Assembly (NCBI GenBank): GCA_900320405.1
Contig: OOHM01000003.1
Coordinates: 23,640-87,639 of the forward strand
Length of the DNA stretch: 64,000 nucleotides
Direction of reading: 5' to 3'
Origin: an uncultured Pseudomonadota bacterium
GTDB lineage: Bacteria; Pseudomonadota; Alphaproteobacteria; Rs-D84
The notes below the pieces were generated by a model, which was given only the letters and a program-made list of their open reading frames with translations, was not told the DNA's origin and searched no databases. The stretch's first letter is position 1; every line of letters begins with the position of its first letter. Positions 8,497-17,376 of the stretch are shown piece by piece. The position numbers were made by a program, and so were the translations under genes.

Positions 8497-9650
8497 CCAT
8501 AAAATCGTGCTGTGTCAAAATTAAAAAATATTAGTAAAATCATATTGTTATGTTGTTTAATTGAATTTTTGCTTTATTTTGGGGCGGGGCGGGGTGTGCT
8601 TTGCGCAAAATTGGGCGAAAAACATCGTTTTTGGGGCATTTTGGGTGGTAAAAATGGGGTCGGACAAATTGAATATTTTTATATGCGTGTTTTGAATGTG
8701 AAAATGCAGAATTTTGTATGTAGGTTTACAGGTTTTGGGCGGTTGTGTGGGGGTGGAATAATGTTAAAACTTTATGTGATGTTTATAATGTAATCGTTTG
8801 ATTTTTCTTTAAAAATCGTGTGCGTAAAAAATATAAATTTGAACGGCGGGGCGGTGGTATATAAAAGGCGCATAATGTATATTATGTATAGTTTTATGTG
8901 TGGTATGCGCGATGTTATGATATAAACCCCATATAATAAAGCCATACATAATAATATAAATCCACACATAAATTGTGATACTGTCACTTATTATATAAAA
9001 ACATACATTAAGATGGCCGTGTTTGCACATTATTAAAATATTATATGATGTCGCCGATATAATCTGTATGGAATTTTGTTTGTCCGGTTGTGTCAACGAC
9101 GAAAATAACTTGCTGTTTCTTTCTCTTCGTCGTTGTGTGCTGTGGTGGCGCGGACACATAAATATGCGTCTAATAAAATTTTGCTCGCTATTAGCCCCGT
9201 TGTGGGTATAAATATGTTTGATAGATTTTGCGCGCTTCTGTGTGCGTTTGTTGATTTGTGTTTGTCTGGTGTTACAAAATTTGAAAAATCTTGTTTGTTG
9301 TTAGTTGGTGTTGTGCGGCCAAAGAAATTCCGGTTTGTGCCACGGTGAACAACCAAACGCCGCGGAACGGCCTGCTGCAAAATTCCCGGTTTTTAACGGG
9401 ATGACGGCTTTGGTTGTGTGGGATGGTGGTACATAAGTCCCGAAAATTTGCAAAAACTGCCCTGCTTTACCCAAAAAATTGAAAAAATGGCGGATTTCTG
9501 CGGGTTTGCGGCGGTTTTTGTGGTCAAAAACACCCTTTTACACATGTTTTTGGCAAATTTATTAGAATTTTTATGATTATTCTAGTGGTTTTATTTTGTC
9601 CTTGCTTTGAATTGTGGCTGTGTGATATAGTTTGCCTGTACAGGAAGGAA
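8497..9650 (+). other. About 1.15 kb without a supported gene
   Basis: The plus strand is rich in G and T up to 8760 and from 9200, with an AT-rich middle (8770-9060). The few open frames have no ribosome site, no family resemblance and no protein-like composition. Visible structures: an 11-nt inverted pair TTTATGTGTGG at 8893-8903 (plus) and 8961-8971 (minus), and a half copy of the CGGGATGACG repeat at 9397-9406, whose full form is at 23293-23368. This is the longest gene-free stretch in the window. It could hold an untranslated RNA or a decayed gene. Confidence 0.5.
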
Positions 9651-10712
9651 ATGTCAATATTATTAAATACCAAACTTTCATATGTGTTGGGTGTGCTGTT
9701 TACAGTGTTTGTAGATGCCGCATTGGCGGCAGATTGTGAACCGGGGTGGTATATGGCCTGTGCAATGGAATCTGGACCGTATGGCGATTATTGCGACTGT
9801 ACATGCAATATGTGTGCATCTGGTGCCGCCAGTGACGGCACCGGCATGTATAACTATGATTGTCCTGATATGCCTATTGGTGGGGATACTGGGTGCAGTT
9901 TTTGTGCGGGATATAATGATTGCCCGGCGGGTGTCGGGGGGAACGGCAAAAAGTGTAAAGAATTGACCGATGCGTGCCCCAGTGGCAGTGGTTGCCACGA
10001 ATACGAACTGTGCAATGTGGTCAATGGCGCAATTACTTACGAGGTTACCGGTTCGTGTCATATTGAAGAAGTTTCTATGTGTCAGCCCAATACTGTGGCG
10101 TGCAGCACTTTTCCAATAATGACAACTTATGCATATTATGCTGCAACACAAAATGACCAGACGGGTGATGCCAGATGGGATGGTGATAATTCTGCGTGGG
10201 ATACGATAAATTGTAAATTAAACTCGATGAATAAAAGTGTTTCTACATTTACTGTGGGCGGTCAAACCGTGCCTGTTCATTGTGATGATTTGAATGTCGT
10301 TGGTGTGGTTTCGACCGCATATCAATTTTTTCCCCGGACGGTTTATGAACCGGTATATTATAATTTAACGCGAATCTATTGTGAAAAATGTCATGCGGGT
10401 TATTTGCCGAACATCCAGGCTTCACCGAATGCGGGTATGAACCTGTCCCCCGAAGGGGCTGATGGGGCATATGGTGTGATGATGTGTGACGAACAGGTTC
10501 GTGCGCCGTATTATGCGCCGGGGTGCACGATACCGTACCCGTTAAATTCGTCATCAATGCCGGGGGTGTGTCGGATGCCCTGTCCTGACAATATGGAAAC
10601 GGTTGTGAATGGTGCGACCAGTATCAATGACTGTGTGCCGACGGGCGCGACATATAATGATTCGACCGGGTCTTTCAGGTTGGGGTCAGATTCCAGTTTA
10701 TGTATACCATAG
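9651..10712 (+). CDS. Secreted Cys-rich protein of unknown function
   Basis: 353 residues from the ATG at 9651, with AGGAAGGA directly upstream; an in-frame reading from 9573 has no such site and would bury the signal peptide. Residues 1-26 form a signal peptide ending DAALA-ADCEPG. The mature part has about 30 Cys, dense in the first 140 residues (CDCTCNMC, CSFC, CHEYELC) and again near the C-terminus (CEKCHAGY, CRMPCPDN). This resembles small repeated disulfide modules of the EGF or growth-factor-receptor kind, but I cannot assign a named domain. CPDNMETVV near the end resembles CPNGMEVVV in the collagen-like protein at 62075. A strong terminator follows. Confidence 0.8.
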   Translation: MSILLNTKLSYVLGVLFTVFVDAALAADCEPGWYMACAMESGPYGDYCDCTCNMCASGAASDGTGMYNYDCPDMPIGGDTGCSFCAGYNDCPAGVGGNGKKCKELTDACPSGSGCHEYELCNVVNGAITYEVTGSCHIEEVSMCQPNTVACSTFPIMTTYAYYAATQNDQTGDARWDGDNSAWDTINCKLNSMNKSVSTFTVGGQTVPVHCDDLNVVGVVSTAYQFFPRTVYEPVYYNLTRIYCEKCHAGYLPNIQASPNAGMNLSPEGADGAYGVMMCDEQVRAPYYAPGCTIPYPLNSSSMPGVCRMPCPDNMETVVNGATSINDCVPTGATYNDSTGSFRLGSDSSLCIP

Positions 10713-10720
10713 CACAATAA

Positions 10721-10750
10721 AAACCGCCCTATTCTGGGCGGTTTAGTTTT
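10721..10750. terminator. Bidirectional terminator between the secreted protein and tig
   Basis: Perfect 9-bp stem AAACCGCCC/GGGCGGTTT with a 6-nt loop. T-rich on the plus side and A-rich before the stem, so it can serve both converging genes. Confidence 0.85.
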
Positions 10751-10765
10751 TACTTATGCGATTTA

Positions 10766-12076
10766 TTATTTTGCCTTTGCCTGTTGAAACAATTCTTCGG
10801 GTTTAACCGCTTTTTCTTTCGTTTTCACATGCGACAACATTGCATCCAATGCCTTGCGTTCAAAAATCATTCCGCGCAGCATGGTCAGGGCATTTTGATT
10901 TTTATTATAGAATTCAAAAATCTGTTTCGGGTCTGGATAGCGTGCGGCTTCGGCCCAAATCGCCTGTTGCAGGTCGTCGCGTGTGACTTCAACCTTGTTC
11001 GCACTGCCCCACTCGGCCAGAATAAGGCCCAATTTTACGCGGCGTTCGGCCTCGCGGCGTTCTTTCTTTTCATCAAATTTGCAATCGTCGTCACATTTTC
11101 CGTCACAGTGTGCGTGATGATGTTCGTGTTCGTTTTTCGCGATTTGCAATTCTTGTTCGACAACAACTTCGGGTAAATCTAATTTAACCTTGTCCGCCAA
11201 TATGTCCAACAATTCGTTGCGCATTTCGGCGCGTGCGGCCTCGGTATATTGTTCGTTCAAAATATTGCGGATGTGTTCGCGTAATTTCTCAACAGTTTCT
11301 TGTCCAATTTCTTTTGCAAATGCGTCGTTCAATTCCGGCAAGATATGTTTGCGAACCTCGTGCAAGACAACGGCAAAACGCGCCGCCCGGCCCGCCAAAT
11401 TATCGGCATGATAATCTTTTGGAAATTTGACGTTAACATCAAATTCATCGCCCGCCCGGTGCCCGATAATTTGGTCTTCGAATCCCGGAATAAACGACCC
11501 CGAACCCAAAACCAAGTGGTGCATTTTCGCGGCGCCACCTTCGAATGCGTCTTTGCCAATGTATCCGGTAAAGTCGATAACCGCGGTATCACCGTTTTCG
11601 GCCTTGTATTCCGCCGGTTGTTTTTCGGCAACGCTGCGTGCGCGACGCAGGTTTTCGATTGCCGTATCAACTTCGGATTCGTCCAGTTTTGTTGTCTTTT
11701 TGGTAACCGTAAATTTTTCCAAATCGATTTCCGGCAACGTCGGCAAAATGTCAAATTCCAAAGTATATTCGGCATCATTTCCAATTTCCCATTTCCCCAG
11801 GTCGGCACGTGGCGCGCCCGCAAGGCGGATTTTTTTCTCGGTCGTGTATTTTTCCAGGTCGCGATTCATCAATTTATCTATTGCTTCGCCCATTGCGGAT
11901 GCATTGTATTTTTGACGCAGAACGGAAAGTGGCACATGTCCCGCACGGAACCCCGGCATTTTGGCGTCTGCGCCGTATTTGGTCAAAACTTCATCGGCGG
12001 CTGCCTGAATTTCGTCTGCGGTCAAAACGCCGGTCACAGAATAATGTAAATCTTTGATTTTATCTTTTTTAATCAT
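10766..12076 (-). CDS. tig: Trigger factor with a His/Cys-rich insert
   Basis: 436 residues from the ATG at 12074-12076 (AAAGGGAA upstream). The ribosome-binding signature PGFRAGHVPLSVL lies in the N-terminal domain. The FKBP-type PPIase domain spans roughly 155-240 (GDTAVIDFTGYIGKDAFEGG, GSFIPGFEDQIIGH). The C-terminal arm domain is all-helical and ends in FQQAKAK. Trigger factor binds the ribosome exit tunnel and folds nascent chains. Odd feature: residues about 315-334 are a run with six His and three Cys (NEHEHHHAHCDGKC and CDDDCK) in the arm region, not part of the standard fold and plausibly a metal-binding loop. The gene is monocistronic, with its own promoter and a terminator shared with the converging gene. 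Confidence 0.95.
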   Translation of the reverse strand: MIKKDKIKDLHYSVTGVLTADEIQAAADEVLTKYGADAKMPGFRAGHVPLSVLRQKYNASAMGEAIDKLMNRDLEKYTTEKKIRLAGAPRADLGKWEIGNDAEYTLEFDILPTLPEIDLEKFTVTKKTTKLDESEVDTAIENLRRARSVAEKQPAEYKAENGDTAVIDFTGYIGKDAFEGGAAKMHHLVLGSGSFIPGFEDQIIGHRAGDEFDVNVKFPKDYHADNLAGRAARFAVVLHEVRKHILPELNDAFAKEIGQETVEKLREHIRNILNEQYTEAARAEMRNELLDILADKVKLDLPEVVVEQELQIAKNEHEHHHAHCDGKCDDDCKFDEKKERREAERRVKLGLILAEWGSANKVEVTRDDLQQAIWAEAARYPDPKQIFEFYNKNQNALTMLRGMIFERKALDAMLSHVKTKEKAVKPEELFQQAKAK

Positions 12077-12111
12077 AATGTTCCCTTTATATGTATCAGA
12101 TTTGCCGGGCA

Positions 12112-12140
12112 ATTATACACGCATTTTTTTATAAATGCAA
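12112..12140 (-). promoter_or_regulatory. Promoter of tig
   Basis: On the minus strand TTGCAT (12135-12140) and TATAAT (12112-12117) with a 17-nt spacer, about 35 nt before the start codon. Confidence 0.75.
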
Positions 12141-12156
12141 GTGTTAGTGGCGCAAT

Positions 12157-12190
12157 TAAAAACCCCACCATTTTCGATTTTATGATGGGG
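12157..12190 (-). terminator. Terminator of the short secreted protein gene
   Basis: Imperfect 8-bp stem CCCCATCA/TGGTGGGG with an A/T-rich loop, followed on the minus strand by a T run. It separates the gene at 12217 from the tig promoter. Confidence 0.75.
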
Positions 12191-12216
12191 AATTTGGTAA
12201 GTCGTTGATTTGTTGT

Positions 12217-12729
12217 TTAATAGTTATCGCATGCGCATATACCGTTCCTACAACGTGGACCTGCGCACTGTGCGCCAACAATCCCGACACAATCTGCATT
12301 TGTTGTGCATTGTTTTGTGACGACATTAACATCAATTAAGTTCCATAACAGGCAGTTTTCATCCGTGCCTTGGCCCTGGCCGGCGGCATCCCATTCCACG
12401 CACTGCTTATGCGTAACCGTTTTTTGTTGGGATGGCATTGCGGAAAAAGCGGCGCGTGCAGTAATTAATTTTTTGCCGTCATCGTCGGAATCAAACATAT
12501 TGATGGGTGCATCAAAAATCCCCCTTTCACCGAGTACCCCAGCATCTTCGGTATATGTAATAACGGACACGCCACCACCGTTTTCATCATAATTTGTACC
12601 CGCGGCCGGAATTGTTGCCTGGCGCGTGGTATCAACATATTGTTTTGATGTGACGGTTGTATCTGCGAAAACCGAATTGATTGCGATTATTGATGCAATT
12701 GCACCAAATGTTAAAATTGGAATCCTCAT
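12217..12729 (-). CDS. Short secreted protein, paralogue A (TSKQYVDTTRQ family)
   Basis: 170 residues from the ATG at 12727-12729, with AAGGAAGGGA upstream. Signal peptide about 1-22 (ends NSVFA-DTTVT). The first 50 residues, including TVTSKQYVDTTRQATIPA, are nearly identical to the protein at 48072-48620; then YTEDAGVLGERGI aligns with YTNAAGTIGERGI. The C-terminus has a Cys cluster ending CRNGICACDNY. The function is unknown. The two genes also share about 100 bp of upstream DNA and the ribosome site, so the whole unit was duplicated or is under selection as a unit. The N-terminal YVDT phrase recalls stalk or fibre proteins, but that is only a resemblance. Confidence 0.8.
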   Translation of the reverse strand: MRIPILTFGAIASIIAINSVFADTTVTSKQYVDTTRQATIPAAGTNYDENGGGVSVITYTEDAGVLGERGIFDAPINMFDSDDDGKKLITARAAFSAMPSQQKTVTHKQCVEWDAAGQGQGTDENCLLWNLIDVNVVTKQCTTNADCVGIVGAQCAGPRCRNGICACDNY

Positions 12730-12779
12730 ATCCCTTCCTTTTTGTGCTTGTTTTATACACATATATTATGACATTAAAG

Positions 12780-12868
12780 GTACCTTTTTGACCAGTACTT
12801 ATGCTAAAACATAACATATTGAAATTACTGAAAATAATTTTTGAAAAAAGTACTGGACAAAAAGGTAC
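12780..12868 (-). promoter_or_regulatory. 19-bp inverted repeat upstream of paralogue A
   Basis: GTACCTTTTTGACCAGTAC at 12780-12798 and GTACTGGACAAAAAGGTAC at 12850-12868 are inverted copies with one mismatch, 51 nt apart. The arm nearer the gene overlaps a likely promoter (TGGTCA, 18 nt, CATAAT on the minus strand). The same arm sequences occur upstream of the paralogue at 47933-48022. This may be a pair of operator sites or an invertible segment; see findings. Confidence 0.65.
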
Positions 12869-12895
12869 AATTATTTCGACCAGTCTAAATTAGTG

Positions 12896-12925
12896 TAAAA
12901 AAACCGCCGATGTATCGACGGTTTT
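12896..12925 (-). terminator. Terminator of rplM-rpsI
   Basis: Ten-bp stem AAACCGTCGA/TCGGCGGTTT (one G-U pair) with a 4-nt loop, followed by a T run on the minus strand, 27 nt after the rpsI stop. Confidence 0.85.
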
Positions 12926-12951
12926 TGATTGTTCCCAAAACAAACGATAGA

Positions 12952-13488
12952 TTAACGTTTGCTGAACTGGGTTGAACGACGTGCCTTGCGGAAACCATAG
13001 TGTTTACGTTCGACAACACGGCTGTCGCGGGTCAAGAACCCGGCCGCCTTTAATGCGCCGCGCAAATCTGGTTCGTTCTTTTCCAATGCCTTGGAAATAC
13101 CGTGTTTAACGGCACCCGCCTGACCCGACAGGCCACCGCCCATAACCATTACGAATGCATCGTATGCGCCTTCGCGTTTTGTCACCGCAAATGGTTGATT
13201 CAAAATCATTTGCAAAACCGGACGGCGGAAATATTCGACCATAGGTTTGTTGTTGATGACAATATTGCCCTTGCCCGGCATCAAATATACGCGTGCAACA
13301 GAATCTTTACGTTTACCGGTTGCATAGACCGCGTTGTTTAATTTCGGTGTCGCAACGGTTGCGGTTGTCTTTTTTGCCGCCGCGGTTTTTGTTGTTTTGG
13401 TCGCCGTCGTCTTTTTGGTTGCCGGGGCCGCCTTTTTAACAGTTGTAGCCGCTTTTTTTGCGGTTGTTTTCTTTGTTTCTGTTGCCAT
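12952..13488 (-). CDS. rpsI: Ribosomal protein S9 (uS9) with a Lys/Ala/Thr-rich N-terminal extension
   Basis: 178 residues. The S9 core starts near residue 50 ([15 protein letters not shown]) and ends with [14 protein letters not shown], the conserved basic tail that reaches the P site. S9 is normally about 130 residues. Here residues 1-49 are almost only Lys, Ala, Thr and Val, like a histone H1 tail. The ATG overlaps the rplM stop by one base (TAATG), so the extension is really within the reading frame unless an internal start is used. rplM-rpsI is the standard bacterial operon. Confidence 0.96.
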   Translation of the reverse strand: MATETKKTTAKKAATTVKKAAPATKKTTATKTTKTAAAKKTTATVATPKLNNAVYATGKRKDSVARVYLMPGKGNIVINNKPMVEYFRRPVLQMILNQPFAVTKREGAYDAFVMVMGGGLSGQAGAVKHGISKALEKNEPDLRGALKAAGFLTRDSRVVERKHYGFRKARRSTQFSKR

Positions 13489-13961
13489 TATTCGCCCCTT
13501 TTGTTTTTACGATTCAAACCCGCAAAATCAATCACAATCGGATTTTGTGCGGCGTGTTTGTGTTCGGCACCCGCGTACACATGCAATTTGGTCAGGCGTT
13601 TATCCGCCAATGCGACCGCCGTGCGACGGCCCATCATACGCTTAACCGCGTTTTTAACCAACAAAGTCGGTTTTTCGGCGCGCATTTGACCCAATGTGCG
13701 TTCTTTGATTCCGCCCGGATATGTTGTGTGCCAATAGAATTTTGTTTTGTCGGCCTTGGTTCCTGATAAAGCAACCCGGTCCGCGTTGATAATAATCACA
13801 TGGTCGCCGCAATCCATATTCGGTGTCCATGTGGCCTTGTTCTTGCCACGCAGGATGTTCGCAGTATACGCCGCCAAACGACCCAGTGTGCAATCGGTTG
13901 CGTCAATCAGATACCATTTGGCATCTAATTCGCACTTTTTTAACGATTTTGTCGCCACCAT
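13488..13961 (-). CDS. rplM: Ribosomal protein L13 (uL13)
   Basis: 157 residues from the ATG at 13959-13961, chosen because AAAGG lies about 10 nt upstream and because the L13 fold should begin close to [16 protein letters not shown]. Longer in-frame starts lack ribosome sites. Core motifs: [42 protein letters not shown]. It is an early assembly protein of the large subunit. rpsI follows with a one-base overlap. Confidence 0.95.
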   Translation of the reverse strand: MVATKSLKKCELDAKWYLIDATDCTLGRLAAYTANILRGKNKATWTPNMDCGDHVIIINADRVALSGTKADKTKFYWHTTYPGGIKERTLGQMRAEKPTLLVKNAVKRMMGRRTAVALADKRLTKLHVYAGAEHKHAAQNPIVIDFAGLNRKNKRGE

Positions 13962-14161
13962 TTTGTTTTTACCTTTGGTTTTGTTAAAAGTTCGTGGCAT
14001 ATTATGTCGCAAGCCCGCAGAAAAGTCAAGAAAAATCGATACGGTATTATGATACCGGACGGTTCGCCCCGCGCGCGCAAAAAACATATATAAAAAAACT
14101 TGAAAATTTGGTGGGTTTTTGCTACTCTGGCCTGGCGACTTTATATATATGGAGTGTAAAA

Positions 14162-16564
14162 ATGGCGTCTGATGATATCAAGAAGGTAATTGAACGGGAA
14201 TCAAAATGGCAACGCAAATGGCGCGATGCGCACGCGTTCGTGCCAAAAAACGATGGTTCAAAACCGCGTTTCTATAACTTGGTTGAATTTCCGTTTTTGT
14301 CGGGTGCCGGTTTGCACGCGGGACATATGATGAACTATACGGGAATGGATGTATTGGCGCGCTATCGCCGTCATCGTGGGTATGATGTTTTGTTCCCTAT
14401 GGGGTTTGATGCAATGGGTATTGCGGGCGAACATTATGCCAAGAAAATCGGTCGTCATCCGGCGGATGTGGCGCGTGATTTGGTGCAATCTTATTCAGAG
14501 ATGATAGATCGTGTCGGTTGGTCGGTTGACCCGGAAACACGTGTCGCGACATCTGACCCGGAATACATTAAATGGACCCAGTGGATGTTTATTCAATTTT
14601 GGCGTGCGGGGTTGGCATATAAATCTGAATTGCCGATGAATTGGTGTCCGGAATGTCGAACAACATATACCAATGAAGAACTGGAAGAAAATAAATGTCC
14701 GCGCTGTCACAGTATCATAGAAAAAAAGACAAAAATGCAATGGAATTTGCGCCTTTCGAAATACGCGGATAAATTGCTGGATGGATTAAAAGATTTGGAT
14801 TTTGATTCGCGTATAAAAAAAGACGAAATAAACCTGATTGGAAAATCGCATGGCGCAGATATAGATTTTCGGGTTGGTGATGATATAATGACGGTGTACA
14901 CTACGCGACCAGACACCATATTTGGTGTGACTTTTTGTGTTATTGCGCCGGAACATAAATTGCTGCGCAAATGGTTGGATGCGGGTAAAATAACCAATAA
15001 AGACGAAGTTGAAAAATATATACGTGAATCTGCGGCCAAGACCGAAATAGAACGCACAGACGCAACCAAGGAAAAAACCGGTATAAAATTAGACGGCGTG
15101 ATGGCGATAAATCCGTTCAATGGGCGTGAAATTCCAATATTTACATCGGATTATGTTTTGGTTGATTATGCGTACGGAACAATTATGGCGGTGCCGGCAC
15201 ACGATTCGCGCGATTGGGATTTTGCCAAGAAATTCGGTCTGGAAATAATCCCCGTGTTGGCGGGTGGTGAACCGGATAAAGTATGGGAAGGTGATGGCAC
15301 GCATATAAATTCGGAATTCTTGAATGGTATGGATAAAGAGACCGCAATTGCGACCGCAATAAAATATGGCACGGAACACGGATTTGCACGCGGAACAACA
15401 AAGTATAAATTAAAAGATTGGGGATTTTCACGTCAAATGTATTGGGGCGAGCCGATTCCAATGGTGTACTGTGAAAAATGCGGATGGCAACCGATTCCCG
15501 AAGACGAATTGCCGCTAATGCAACCGTATATGGAAGATTATAATCCGACCGATACGGGTGAAAGCCCGTTGGCGCGTGCAACCGATTGGGTAAAAACAAC
15601 CTGCCCGTGCTGTGGCGGGGTCGCACAACGCGAAACCGATACTATGCCGGGTTGGGCGGGTTCTTCGTGGTACTATCTGCGTTATCTGGACCCGAAAAAC
15701 GACAAAGAGTTTTGTTCGCGCGAACAGATGGAAAATTGGATGCCGGTGACGCACTATAACGGTGGACACGAACACAATACACGGCATTTGATTTATTCGC
15801 GGTTTTGGCACCATGCGTTGTATGATTTGGGATTGGTAAATACCCCGGAACCATATGCTAAACGCACCGCCCAAGGGTTGCTTATGGGGAATGATGGATA
15901 TAAAATGTCCAAATCACGTGGAAATGGTTTTATGGTTGCGGATTTGATGGAATCTGTTGGTGCCGATGCGGGGCGTGTCGCGGTGTTGTCGTTGGGTCCG
16001 TGGGAAAACAATGTTGTTTGGACCGATGGTGCGATGGCGGGGGTTCAACGTTTCCTGAAACGTGTTGAAAATTTGTCTGATAATTTAACCGATGATGCAT
16101 TAACACCCGAACAAGATATTTTGGTAAATCGTTTAATTGCCGATGTAACCGAACGGTTGGATGGTATGAAATTTAATACGGCGATATCGGCGATGATGGA
16201 ATTTATAAACGAATTCCCGGGCGGGAAAATGCCACGCCGCGCGTACGAGGTTTTGATTCAAATGCTGAACCCGTTTGCGCCACATTTGACCGAAGAAATG
16301 TGGGAAAAGTTGGGACACACGGATATGGTGGTGTTTGAACCGTGGCCGACATTTGACGCGTCCAAATTGGTTCAAACAACCGCCACATTTGCTGTGACAA
16401 TAAATGGCAAACGCGTGGCCGAATTTGTGGCAGATTTGAACGCGAACAATGAAGAATTGATTGCGTTGGCGCGTGCGGCGACCAGTGCCAAATTGGACGG
16501 CGTGGAAATAATCAAAACCATCGTTGTGCCTAAGAAGTTGGTAAATTTTGTGGTAAAGAAATAA
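14162..16564 (+). CDS. leuS: Leucyl-tRNA synthetase
   Basis: 800 residues from the ATG at 14162 (GGAG about 10 nt upstream). Class I signature HAGH in GAGLHAGHMMNY replaces the usual HIGH/HVGH; the KMSKS loop is GYKMSKSRGNGF. A zinc-finger-like CPEC...CPRC lies near residue 165. The CP1 editing domain shows TTRPDTIFGVTF and AVPAHDSRDWDFA. A second Cys group (CEKCGW, CPCC) sits in the 440-490 region. It charges tRNA-Leu and edits mischarged residues. It is about 60 residues shorter than the E. coli enzyme. The stretch GGHEHNTRHLIYSRFWH differs from the usual proteobacterial GGIEHAILHLLYARFF and recalls a form I associate with Firmicutes and candidate phyla; that resemblance is from memory. Confidence 0.95.
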   Translation: MASDDIKKVIERESKWQRKWRDAHAFVPKNDGSKPRFYNLVEFPFLSGAGLHAGHMMNYTGMDVLARYRRHRGYDVLFPMGFDAMGIAGEHYAKKIGRHPADVARDLVQSYSEMIDRVGWSVDPETRVATSDPEYIKWTQWMFIQFWRAGLAYKSELPMNWCPECRTTYTNEELEENKCPRCHSIIEKKTKMQWNLRLSKYADKLLDGLKDLDFDSRIKKDEINLIGKSHGADIDFRVGDDIMTVYTTRPDTIFGVTFCVIAPEHKLLRKWLDAGKITNKDEVEKYIRESAAKTEIERTDATKEKTGIKLDGVMAINPFNGREIPIFTSDYVLVDYAYGTIMAVPAHDSRDWDFAKKFGLEIIPVLAGGEPDKVWEGDGTHINSEFLNGMDKETAIATAIKYGTEHGFARGTTKYKLKDWGFSRQMYWGEPIPMVYCEKCGWQPIPEDELPLMQPYMEDYNPTDTGESPLARATDWVKTTCPCCGGVAQRETDTMPGWAGSSWYYLRYLDPKNDKEFCSREQMENWMPVTHYNGGHEHNTRHLIYSRFWHHALYDLGLVNTPEPYAKRTAQGLLMGNDGYKMSKSRGNGFMVADLMESVGADAGRVAVLSLGPWENNVVWTDGAMAGVQRFLKRVENLSDNLTDDALTPEQDILVNRLIADVTERLDGMKFNTAISAMMEFINEFPGGKMPRRAYEVLIQMLNPFAPHLTEEMWEKLGHTDMVVFEPWPTFDASKLVQTTATFAVTINGKRVAEFVADLNANNEELIALARAATSAKLDGVEIIKTIVVPKKLVNFVVKK

Positions 16565-16566
16565 AA

Positions 16567-16592
16567 AAAACCGCCCAAATGGGCGGTTATTT
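16567..16592. terminator. Bidirectional terminator between leuS and the 16605 gene
   Basis: AACCGCCC/GGGCGGTT stem with loop AAAT. The A run before it makes it a strong terminator for the minus-strand gene; the T run on the plus side is weaker. Confidence 0.8.
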
Positions 16593-16604
16593 AATGTCGT
16601 TGTC

Positions 16605-17219
16605 TTATCGGGACATTTGGTTTTGCAGTTTGCGTATAATCGCCGCTATTTCCGGGGTGACACGAACACCGGCATCCCATACTTTTTCTGCATCATATTG
16701 AATATGTTTTGCTTCTAAATCTTGCACTTTCTGGCCAAGTAATTTTCTGAAAGTGTTTCGCGCCGTGGTGGACAACAAATCAACTGTATCCCACAACGGG
16801 GTGTCCGGGATGATTTCAATGCCGTTTTCGCATTTTTTTGCGCCTTCTTTTTCCATCCTGTACATTTCTTGTGCCATTATTTTGGCCTGTTGTTCTGGTT
16901 TGGTGTCTGGTTCCCACAATGGTTTATATGATGCCAATGTTAATGGTTTTTCACGATAAGATAACCCATATTTTGTGACAACAAAATTACCAGTGCCCTT
17001 GATCGGTGACACAGACATCCAATCCCACGGATCCCATTCAAGGTGTGTTTTTAATTCTTTTGAAACTTCTGGTTGCCAACGCCAATCCAAGTTTTCGATT
17101 TGTATGCGACCAATTGTTATCACGTTCCAATCGGTGGCTGCGCGAATAACGCGGTTTGGATAATTCAATATCAAATTTTGCATTTCTTGTTTGATGTTAT
17201 ATTCATGTGTTTGTGCCAT
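16605..17219 (-). CDS. Uncharacterised cytoplasmic protein, Trp-rich N-terminal half
   Basis: 204 residues, no signal peptide and no membrane segment. The start has GAGGAAAAAAC just upstream. The N-terminal half is rich in Trp (NLDWRWQPE, EWDPWDWMS), the C-terminal half is helical and charged (KIMAQEMYRMEKEGAKK, TARNTFRKLLGQKVQ). I do not recognise a family. The gene stands alone between the leuS terminator and the rpiB terminator. Confidence 0.65.
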   Translation of the reverse strand: MAQTHEYNIKQEMQNLILNYPNRVIRAATDWNVITIGRIQIENLDWRWQPEVSKELKTHLEWDPWDWMSVSPIKGTGNFVVTKYGLSYREKPLTLASYKPLWEPDTKPEQQAKIMAQEMYRMEKEGAKKCENGIEIIPDTPLWDTVDLLSTTARNTFRKLLGQKVQDLEAKHIQYDAEKVWDAGVRVTPEIAAIIRKLQNQMSR

Positions 17220-17311
17220 GTTTTTTCCTCTTGGTTGACAAAATATATTCTAACACAGGCAAAATATAGCAAGAATGTTTTTTTGTCAAGAATATTGTTG
17301 CGAAAATAAAA

Positions 17312-17376
17312 AAACGCCCGGATGTCACCCACAAAATTTTTAATTTTGTGGGACCCGACTTGGGGCGGTTGTTTTT
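17312..17376 (-). terminator. Composite terminator of the shape operon
   Basis: Outer GC-rich arms (GCCCC... and ...GGGCG followed by a T run on the minus strand) enclose a perfect 11-bp hairpin, CCCACAAAATT at 17328-17338 against 17342-17352. It looks like a terminator into whose loop a second perfect hairpin has been placed. Confidence 0.6.

Noticed and set aside
8512..8793. A 93-codon open frame in the 1.15-kb gap
   Set aside because: GTG start without ribosome site, odd composition (many Gly, Cys and Phe from G/T-rich DNA), no family.
8760..9060. Possible replication origin (AT-rich, TTTATGTGTGG pair)
   Set aside because: The pair differs from the DnaA box TTATCCACA and no origin-linked gene is nearby.
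9093..9380. Minus-strand frame of 95 codons in the same gap
   Set aside because: No ribosome site and it runs through the CGGGATGACG repeat neighbourhood; composition is that of random DNA.
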